Source of the DNA: Actinomycetota bacterium
Lineage (GTDB): Bacteria; Actinomycetota; Acidimicrobiia; Acidimicrobiales; Ilumatobacteraceae
Length of the DNA stretch: 8,208 nucleotides
Assembly: GCA_026393655.1 (NCBI GenBank)
Contig: JAPKZT010000228.1
Location: forward strand, 1-8,208
Direction of reading: 5' to 3'
The notes beneath the pieces were generated by a model. The model was given only the letters and a program-made list of their open reading frames with translations, was not told the origin of the DNA and did no database searches. Position 1 is the first letter of the stretch, and each line of letters starts with the position of its first letter. The position numbers were made by a program, and so were the translations under genes. Below are positions 1 to 5,428 of the stretch, piece by piece.

Positions 1-1
1 G

Positions 2-565
2 CATAGCAAAAATCACAATATCAAAGTCATTGGAATTGACGTGCGTGAGCAATCGAGAATTCGTAACATAGCGATCGCAAGTCGTCTTGAAATTGCTGAT
101 TCAATTGAATTTCGAGCTGAGAAAATATCTGAAACTGATATTCCGCCTGCAGATATAACTATTGCTCTACATGCTTGTGATACGGCAACCGACGACGCGA
201 TTGCTTGGGCAATCAATAACAACTCAAAGTTATTGTTGATCGCACCTTGTTGTCATCATGATCTTCAGACACAAATACGAGAAGTACCTGAGCCATGGTC
301 AACAATCACAAAACATGGAATTCTTAAAGAACGCTTTGGCGATATTTTGACAGATGCACTTAGAGCTCAAATTCTTCGATTGATGGGCTACCGCACTGAG
401 ATTATTGAATTTGTTGGCGATGACCACACACCACGCAACCTGATGATTCGGGCTGTTAAGACGGGTGCTCGCCCAGACGAAATTGAGTTCGAGCGCTACC
501 AAGAAATGCTTAAACTCTGGAAGATCGCGCCGAAATTGAGTGAGTTGGTACAAATACCGCTCTAA
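2..565 (+). CDS. Class I SAM-dependent methyltransferase, C-terminal part (partial at left edge)
   Basis: The frame is open from the first bases of the window, so the N-terminus, including most of the SAM-binding glycine loop, lies outside. The visible 187 residues begin just before a strand ending in VIGID. That Asp (residue 13 of the visible part) fits the acidic residue that binds the SAM ribose in class I methyltransferases. Further along are LHACD (56-60), APCCHH (81-86) and HTPRN (132-136). This combination resembles the Methyltransf_32-type family, whose members carry an 'LHAC' strand followed by a 'PCC' motif. A GTG at 41 could be read as a start but would remove the acidic SAM-binding strand, so I treat the gene as truncated by the window. 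The substrate cannot be told; RNA or protein are both possible. It lies 192 nt upstream of the M23 gene in the same orientation, but the leader between them suggests separate transcription. Confidence 0.75.
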   Translation, partial: HSKNHNIKVIGIDVREQSRIRNIAIASRLEIADSIEFRAEKISETDIPPADITIALHACDTATDDAIAWAINNNSKLLLIAPCCHHDLQTQIREVPEPWSTITKHGILKERFGDILTDALRAQILRLMGYRTEIIEFVGDDHTPRNLMIRAVKTGARPDEIEFERYQEMLKLWKIAPKLSELVQIPL

Positions 566-567
566 TT

Positions 568-586
568 GTGTTCAAAGCAACACTTT
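568..586 (+). terminator. Possible weak terminator after the methyltransferase
   Basis: Just after the stop codon, GTGTT (568-572) can pair with AACAC (579-583) around a 6-nt loop, followed by only three T residues. The stem is short and AT-leaning, so termination would be weak if it occurs. Confidence 0.2.
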
Positions 587-642
587 AAGTAGCCGATAAA
601 TAGCCCGTAAAATATGCTCTCTGTCTATTTTCGCCTATTTAT

Positions 643-757
643 ATCACTCTAAGTGGTGTAATACGCATTTTAAGTGAGAAATCTCTCAAGTTCGGCTTCG
701 TAGTGCCGATCCCTTAATCGGATCTCGTAAGGGGTCCGATCTCACAAGGGAGCACAT
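643..757 (+). promoter_or_regulatory. Structured 5' leader with competing hairpins upstream of the M23 peptidase gene
   Basis: This non-coding stretch contains several inverted repeats in series: 643-648 with 652-657, 675-679 with 684-688, and 692-696 with 705-709. They are followed by two mutually exclusive stems. Stem A pairs 708-716 with 728-736 (9 bp, one G-U). Stem B pairs 717-724 with 733-740 (8 bp, one G-U) and can be extended by CCCTT (711-715) with AAGGG (746-750), which is the ribosome binding site. Stem A leaves that site free and stem B hides it, as expected of a translational switch. A direct repeat of period 17 (719-733 and 736-750, 12 of 15 identical) underlies the two AAGGG copies. 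A possible promoter lies upstream (TTAAGT at 585-590, TAAAAT at 608-613, 17-nt spacer), but its -35 match is poor. I do not recognise a known riboswitch class. Pairings were found by eye, without energy calculation. Confidence 0.45.
746..752 (+). promoter_or_regulatory. Ribosome binding site of the M23 peptidase gene
   Basis: AAGGGAG lies 5 nt before the ATG at 758 and supports that start. Its first five bases are complementary to CCCTT at 711-715, so the site may be masked by the leader fold. Confidence 0.8.
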
Positions 758-2071
758 ATGTTACGAAATAAAGGTCGGATTTTTAAATCTGTCATCTCGG
801 TTGTCGCTGGTTCAGTTCTCAGCCTCGCCATGTTGACTAGCAATGCCAATGCGGCGACTGAATCGATGCCAGTTTTAGGCGACTCAGGTGCATCAGTGAT
901 TCAACTGCAAGAAGCACTAATTTCTCGCGGGTTCACTCTGAAAGGTGGCGCTGATGGCGTCTTCTCAACCACGACTCGAAACACTCTCAAGAGTTTTCAA
1001 CGCATCGTCGGATTCAAAGCCACTGGAACTGTTGATGAACGAACCGCAAAGTTTCTCGGACTAATTGCGCCGAAACAACTTGATTCGAAGGCTTTGCCAA
1101 CTTCGGGCACAAAGAGCGAAGAAGTTTGGTCACTTCAGCAGGCTCTTGCGAATAATGGTGTGCCGGTTAAGGGTGGCGCCGATGGCGTGTTTGGTTTAGC
1201 AACCAAAATTGCAATTGCTAAATTTCAATCTGCAAAATCGTTGCCGATTACACAGACGTTAGACACAGCCACTGCTGCGGCCCTCGGATTAATTCCAGAA
1301 TCTGCCGTAGAAAAAACTGTGGTTCCAAATGAGGCAGTTAAGGCAGCGGCGCAACCAGTTGTTGTTAACGCAACACCAACAAGTAATGAGATGTTAACAA
1401 TTGATACTCTTCCGATACGCGGTCAGAGAAGTGACGCGGTTCGTCTGGTGCAAGAAAAGTTGATCGCAAATTCGATCGAGGTTAAAGGTGGCGTAGATGC
1501 GATCTTTGGTCTCGCAACATCAATTGCGATAGCGGCGTTTCAAACGAGTCGTGGCCTCAAAGTAACTTCGGCGATCGATCTTTCAACAGCTATTGCACTC
1601 GGTGTTCTTCCTGATTTGGCAACTCTTGGAATTCCACAAATTAGTGTTTTCCCATCGCAAGGTCGTTGTAGTTTTACCGATACTTGGCAACAGTCTCGAT
1701 CTGGCGGACGACAGCACGAGGGTGTCGACATCATGGGTGTTAAAGGTCTCGCACTCTATGCAGTGATTGACGGAACGATTACGAAAATGTATGGGGCTGA
1801 TGCTGCCTTGAGTGGAAACGCACTTCGCTTGACCGCAAGTGATGGTACGTACTTCTTCTACGCACATCTTGATTCATTTGCACCAGGAATCGCAATCGGT
1901 TCAGTCGTCAAAGCCGGACAGATCGTTGGCTACATGGGTTCAACTGGTGATGCTGGTTCGCCTCACTTACATTTTGAAGTTCACCCAAATGGCGGAGCGG
2001 CAGTTAGTCCGTATCCAGTTGTAAAAGCTGTCGATGCTTGTGACGTTACGGGTGTGCTCCCACAACCGTAA
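758..2071 (+). CDS. Secreted M23 family peptidoglycan endopeptidase with three peptidoglycan-binding repeats
   Basis: This is a 437-residue exported cell-wall hydrolase. Residues 1-32 form a Sec signal peptide: basic start (RNKGR, K10), hydrophobic core, and an Ala-Asn-Ala site with predicted cleavage after A32. Three peptidoglycan_binding_1 repeats follow at about 36-103, 113-178 and 217-283, each with a KGG(A/V)D-(G/A)-(V/I)F core and a following FQ. The first two are close together; the third follows an Ala/Val/Thr-rich linker (about 180-215). The C-terminal M23/LytM domain spans about 297-420. By analogy with LytM, H320, D324 and H405 would bind zinc, and H370 (YAH) and H403 (of HLH) would be the catalytic histidines, so the enzyme should be active. 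C304 and C428 flank the catalytic domain and could form a disulfide. The expected role is cleavage of peptide cross-links in peptidoglycan during growth or division. The start is set by a good ribosome binding site. A strong terminator follows, so it is probably a single-gene unit. Confidence 0.93.
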   Translation: MLRNKGRIFKSVISVVAGSVLSLAMLTSNANAATESMPVLGDSGASVIQLQEALISRGFTLKGGADGVFSTTTRNTLKSFQRIVGFKATGTVDERTAKFLGLIAPKQLDSKALPTSGTKSEEVWSLQQALANNGVPVKGGADGVFGLATKIAIAKFQSAKSLPITQTLDTATAAALGLIPESAVEKTVVPNEAVKAAAQPVVVNATPTSNEMLTIDTLPIRGQRSDAVRLVQEKLIANSIEVKGGVDAIFGLATSIAIAAFQTSRGLKVTSAIDLSTAIALGVLPDLATLGIPQISVFPSQGRCSFTDTWQQSRSGGRQHEGVDIMGVKGLALYAVIDGTITKMYGADAALSGNALRLTASDGTYFFYAHLDSFAPGIAIGSVVKAGQIVGYMGSTGDAGSPHLHFEVHPNGGAAVSPYPVVKAVDACDVTGVLPQP

Positions 2072-2089
2072 TAGCAAGCTCGATTATCG

Positions 2090-2123
2090 GGTGGCGGAGA
2101 GGTGAGATCCTCCGCCACCTTTT
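2090..2123 (+). terminator. Intrinsic terminator of the M23 peptidase gene
   Basis: A perfect 10-bp GC-rich stem (GGTGGCGGAG at 2090-2099 with CTCCGCCACC at 2110-2119) has a 10-nt loop and is followed by TTTT at 2120-2123. It lies 18 nt after the stop codon. Read from the minus strand the same stem has no T-tract after it, so it is at best a weak stop for the convergent operon ending at 2128. Confidence 0.9.
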
Positions 2124-2127
2124 CAAT

Positions 2128-2805
2128 CTAATTAGTTCGGTCTTCGCGAGGAATGTGCTCAAGATCGGAAAGTGGTGACAGCGCAAAAACATAACCGTCG
2201 CCGATCTTTAACGCTTCTAGTCGAGTAATCGATGCATGACCTAGAACAAATCTCTCCCACTCCCAAGGAGTTGGAGCAAGACCCAATAAATGACAAATCA
2301 CCGCACTGTTGGTGCCAGCGTGGGCAACGCAGGCGATTCGTTGACCAGGTTTGTCGATATGCCAAATCGGCAGTTCGTGCTCAATTCTGAAAATTCCGCG
2401 ATCGCCAAGAAACTTCTCAGCACCTGCGTGAATCCGTGCAATAAAATCCTTAACTGGTTCGCCGCCTTCAAGTCCGTGCCAGCGCTCTCGACCTGGCCGA
2501 GCGCGTTCTTCTTCATACGCTTTTGATGCTCTTTCGCCCGGTGAACCGTGCCAAATTGGGCTGCGAATCTCTTCAAGCCACGGCTCAATTACTTCATCCC
2601 GTTTGAGTTCTCTAAGAATCGGTGCAGCGGTTTGTCGGGTTCGCAGCAACGGCGAAACGTATATATGGTCAAGATGCTCACGCGACATCCGCTTGCCGAG
2701 CAACTCAGCCTGTCGAAGACCCAATTGTGTAAGTGGCGGGTTGTCTACACACAATCCATTATCGATCCAGAGTGGCTGTGCATGACGAAGCAATAAAAGT
2801 TCCAT
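2128..2805 (-). CDS. Histidine phosphatase family protein (phosphoglycerate mutase-like)
   Basis: The 225 residues show the histidine phosphatase fold. The N-terminal LLLRHAQ gives the phospho-acceptor H8 with R7. LTQLGLRQAELLG (25-37) is the usual helix motif. SPLLRTRQTA (51-60) supplies the second phosphate-binding Arg (R55), the WLEEI segment (76-80) holds the likely acid Glu, and VAHAGTN (160-166) gives the second catalytic His, H162. All key residues are present, so it should be an active phosphohydrolase or, less likely, a mutase. The family covers sugar phosphates, nucleotides and cofactor precursors, and the sequence does not reveal the substrate. There is no signal peptide, so it is cytoplasmic. 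The start is supported by AAGGTGAG upstream. It is the last gene of the minus-strand operon, 28 nt after the lipoprotein gene. Its link with the exporter may be only co-transcription. Confidence 0.9.
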   Translation of the reverse strand: MELLLLRHAQPLWIDNGLCVDNPPLTQLGLRQAELLGKRMSREHLDHIYVSPLLRTRQTAAPILRELKRDEVIEPWLEEIRSPIWHGSPGERASKAYEEERARPGRERWHGLEGGEPVKDFIARIHAGAEKFLGDRGIFRIEHELPIWHIDKPGQRIACVAHAGTNSAVICHLLGLAPTPWEWERFVLGHASITRLEALKIGDGYVFALSPLSDLEHIPREDRTN

Positions 2806-2808
2806 CCG

Positions 2809-2816
2809 CTCACCTT
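2809..2816 (-). promoter_or_regulatory. Ribosome binding site of the histidine phosphatase gene
   Basis: On the minus strand AAGGTGAG ends 3 nt before the ATG at 2805, with the AGG core 7 nt away. It is the clearest ribosome binding site in the minus-strand operon and suggests independent re-initiation at this gene. Confidence 0.7.
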
Positions 2817-2819
2817 AGC

Positions 2820-2843
2820 AAAAAAATCTTCAACTATTTTTTT
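2820..2843 (-). repeat. All-A/T inverted repeat across the lipoprotein stop codon
   Basis: AAAAAAAT (2820-2827) and ATTTTTTT (2836-2843) form a perfect 8-bp inverted repeat with an 8-nt loop. It includes the last codons and TAG stop of the lipoprotein and lies just upstream of the phosphatase ribosome binding site. An A/T-only stem is weak and is followed by GC rather than a T-tract in the transcribed direction, so it is not a typical terminator. Confidence 0.5.
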
Positions 2844-3601
2844 AGAAATTCTGCAACATTAATGCTGACTAAACATTCATCAAATGTAAGTTGCAACATA
2901 TTCCAATAGTTTGCGTCTAGCTGAGAATTATTAGTTACGTCTTTACTAATTAACGCGCTACCGATACATAGTGCTTGTTCGTTTGTTATCGCTACGTTAA
3001 AACGTTCAACAACTAGAAATCCAAACGAGGCCACGACGCTTTGTTCATTGTCCGAACCCACGTCGGGTGGCTCTTTAGTTTCGTCTTGAACCACTGGGTC
3101 TGGGAGAGTTGTGCCCACACTCGGAAGTTTGTTGATGACATTCTTGATTTCTACTCGACACTCGGTATCAATAAAATCTCCAAGATTGGTTTGCGCCACT
3201 TCGATCTCGTCGCTCGCAAGCCGCACTGCCGCACTGGTGGCCGCCGCGTCTTTGGCGATCATTCCACCCTGCCAATCGATCGCTTCAAGTGCCAATGAAA
3301 AAGATCCGTAGGTATCCGCTAGTTTTTCGATTGAAACAATGATTTGTGGCGGAGCCATTTCGGACATCGTGTTCAACGTAGAAACTAACTCGCCGAAAAC
3401 TTCGCGTATCCGACTAGGACTCGTTGTCGCAAACTCCGCACTAATATCCGCGAATCCAGTACTGGCTGCGTTCCATCTATCCGCTGATTCACATACGGCA
3501 TCCGTCTCTGCGTTTTGTGAGCACGATGCAGTCAAAACAGCAAATAAAATCGCGATCGCCCACCACGAATATTTTCTCGGATTAAAAAACTTGTAGAACA
3601 T
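2834..3601 (-). CDS. Putative lipoprotein of unknown function, two cysteine-paired segments
   Basis: The 255-residue protein is not recognised. It starts with a basic N-terminus and a hydrophobic stretch (about 13-25) ending in LTASC, so C27 is a likely lipidation site. Thr at -3 is not the commonest residue but is allowed in the broad lipobox pattern. The mature part has two regions. The first (about 33-150) looks alpha-helical and has C37 and C148 at its ends. A Pro/Asp/Glu-rich linker (about 160-188) leads to a smaller region (about 189-250) with C212 and C243. The even number of mature cysteines besides C27 suggests two disulfides and an extracytoplasmic location. The gene starts 6 nt after the ABC half 2 stop, with a TGAGAG-like site overlapping that stop, so translational coupling is likely. 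It might assist the exporter or be an unrelated surface protein. The sequence does not resemble a classical solute-binding protein and is short for one. Confidence 0.75.
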   Translation of the reverse strand: MFYKFFNPRKYSWWAIAILFAVLTASCSQNAETDAVCESADRWNAASTGFADISAEFATTSPSRIREVFGELVSTLNTMSEMAPPQIIVSIEKLADTYGSFSLALEAIDWQGGMIAKDAAATSAAVRLASDEIEVAQTNLGDFIDTECRVEIKNVINKLPSVGTTLPDPVVQDETKEPPDVGSDNEQSVVASFGFLVVERFNVAITNEQALCIGSALISKDVTNNSQLDANYWNMLQLTFDECLVSINVAEFLKK

Positions 3602-3607
3602 CAGCTC

Positions 3608-5428
3608 TCACGATCTAGTTTGGCTTGATGACGATGAAAGCCATTGCTCGTATAATTTAGAATACTTTCCATTGCGGTTCATCAGATTTTGATGTGAGCC
3701 ATCCTCGACTATCAAGCCGTGTTCAAGTACTAAAATTCGGTCGGCACGAGATGCTGTAGATAAACGGTGTGCGATTGAGACCGTTGTTCTGCCCGCAGAA
3801 ATAGCCCGAAGTGCTCGCGAAAGTTGCACTTCTGTCAAAGCGTCAACGGCTGATGTGGCTTCATCCAACACGAGAACATCTGGATTTGTAAGTGAAGCCC
3901 TTGCAAGTGCCACTAATTGTCGCTCGCCCGCCGACAGTGACGACCCGCGTTGACCTACGTGCGTCTCAAGACCCCCTGGTAAAGAATTAATCCACTCGGT
4001 CAATTCGAGCTGATCAATTGCCAGAGTTAGATCGTCTTGAGTTGCATTTGGGTTGGCAAATAATAAGTTATATGCGATCGTCTCAGCAAACAAGAATGGT
4101 TCTTGTGGAACGACGACTAATCGGTGTCGTAGGTCGTTGTTGTCAATGTCGCGGAGATCAACTCCAGATAACAACACACTTCCAATAGTCGGATCAGCCA
4201 AACGCGAAATCAATCTAGCGAGTGTGGTTTTACCAGAACCAGATGAACCAACTAATGCGATGTGCTGTTGTGCAGGAATAACCAACGAAATATTTCGAAG
4301 AACCGGCAGATCATCATCTTGCGAATCGAGCCGAGAACTATAAGCGAAACTCAAATCACGAAATTCAATACTTATCGGGCCGACTGGTATCGCAACTGGG
4401 TTTACTGCTGCAGGCGGACCAGTAGGAGTATCCAAAACACTCAGTACTCTGCGCAATCCTGCTACAGCTGTTTGAGTTTGGTCGACAACCTCCGTGAATT
4501 CGGCAATCGGCTCTAGAAATCGATACGTCAGAAATAAAAACCCGACCATCGCTCCAGCAGATAATCCACCATCTATGCCGCGCAACACGCCAACAACAAC
4601 GATCGCGACGATTGTGAAAACTGCAAATATTTCGCCAGACGGAAATAAAAAGGCACCGATGATCCCAGCTTTGACCTGAGATTCTGAACGGATCTTCACT
4701 GCTTTTTTCGTTCGCGCGACCATTGGCGCGTGTGCGTTGTAGGCGCGTAATGTCTCTGTGCCCGAAACAAGTTCGCTCACCGCACCGAGCAACTCAGCGT
4801 TATTTTGTCGCGCCAAGTCGTATGCGCCGACAAGTCTTTTTTGTAGTGATCGAAGTACAAAAAATAACGGCGCCGAGACGCTGAATGCGACGAGCGCCAA
4901 GATCCAGTCATATGAAAGCATCACGCAAGCCACTACCACCATCAATGAACCATCGAGCAACCACACCAAAGCGCCCCATGAAAAAAATAAAGTGAGCGTT
5001 TCAATATCACTCGTCACTCTTGAGACCAGCGCGCCACGCCGCTCTTCATTGTGATCCGCCAAACTAAGTCGGTGAATGTGATCGTAGAGTTTGACTCGTA
5101 TTGTGTACAAGCCCTGTTCAGCGCTGATTCCAAGTCTCAGCACCGCAGTTCGTAATGCCCATGCTGTTGAAACAACCGCTACAGATGCGATCAGGCCTAA
5201 AACGCAAATATAGCCAACACGCACATTGCCAGGCTCTAAACCATTATCAATGCTTTGCTGAATCAAAATCGGCACCGCGACTCTGGCTAATGATCCGATG
5301 ACTGCAAGAAAAAAAGTAACAGCAATTCCTTTGCCGAGATCTGGCGCGATATCTACACCTCGAGAGATCGTTTTGGCCGTGCCGAAGCGCCCGAGAGGTT
5401 CATTCATGGCGATCGTGCTCAAACGCAT
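3608..5428 (-). CDS. ABC exporter half-transporter 2 (permease-ATPase fusion, catalytically competent half)
   Basis: The 606-residue protein has the usual half-exporter layout: a membrane domain of about six helices (about 35-325) followed by a nucleotide-binding domain (about 350-595). In the ATPase domain are the A-loop Tyr in FAYSS, Walker A GSSGSGKT (394-401), Q-loop Q442, X-loop GQRG, signature LSAGERQ (498-504), Walker B ending LDE with catalytic E523, D-loop SAVD (526-529) and H-switch H554. Everything needed for hydrolysis on its own nucleotide is present. The one departure is the signature, LSAGE instead of LSGGQ, which would face the ATP bound by half 1. The start is uncertain: ATG at 5428 overlaps the upstream gene by 29 nt, while ATG at 5407 forms an ATGAATGA stop-start overlap and would remove seven residues. 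Neither has a strong ribosome binding site, so coupling to the upstream gene is likely. The substrate is unknown; lipids, peptides or drugs are all possible. Confidence 0.93.
   Translation of the reverse strand: MRLSTIAMNEPLGRFGTAKTISRGVDIAPDLGKGIAVTFFLAVIGSLARVAVPILIQQSIDNGLEPGNVRVGYICVLGLIASVAVVSTAWALRTAVLRLGISAEQGLYTIRVKLYDHIHRLSLADHNEERRGALVSRVTSDIETLTLFFSWGALVWLLDGSLMVVVACVMLSYDWILALVAFSVSAPLFFVLRSLQKRLVGAYDLARQNNAELLGAVSELVSGTETLRAYNAHAPMVARTKKAVKIRSESQVKAGIIGAFLFPSGEIFAVFTIVAIVVVGVLRGIDGGLSAGAMVGFLFLTYRFLEPIAEFTEVVDQTQTAVAGLRRVLSVLDTPTGPPAAVNPVAIPVGPISIEFRDLSFAYSSRLDSQDDDLPVLRNISLVIPAQQHIALVGSSGSGKTTLARLISRLADPTIGSVLLSGVDLRDIDNNDLRHRLVVVPQEPFLFAETIAYNLLFANPNATQDDLTLAIDQLELTEWINSLPGGLETHVGQRGSSLSAGERQLVALARASLTNPDVLVLDEATSAVDALTEVQLSRALRAISAGRTTVSIAHRLSTASRADRILVLEHGLIVEDGSHQNLMNRNGKYSKLYEQWLSSSSSQTRS

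Noticed and set aside
13..222. Open frame on the minus strand opposite the methyltransferase
   Set aside because: It lies wholly antisense to a gene with recognisable family motifs and shows no ribosome binding site or domain of its own.
643..757. Known c-di-AMP (ydaO-type) riboswitch upstream of the M23 gene
   Set aside because: The gene type would fit, but I could not find the conserved ydaO sequence blocks and the region is short for that class. It is kept only as an unclassified leader.
1540..1867. Minus-strand frames opposite the M23 domain
   Set aside because: The sense frame encodes all five catalytic or zinc-binding residues of an M23 peptidase, so the antisense frames are incidental.
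2090..2123. Bidirectional terminator serving the histidine phosphatase operon as well
   Set aside because: On the minus strand the stem is not followed by a T-tract, so only the plus-strand role is supported.
2834..2846. Programmed frameshift at the A7 run at the end of the lipoprotein gene
   Set aside because: The run is next to the natural stop and there is no downstream domain in another frame that a shift would add.
4053..5054. Several plus-strand open frames of 60-98 codons opposite ABC half 2
   Set aside because: They are antisense to a gene with every expected ABC motif, and their translations look like low-complexity shadows without domains.
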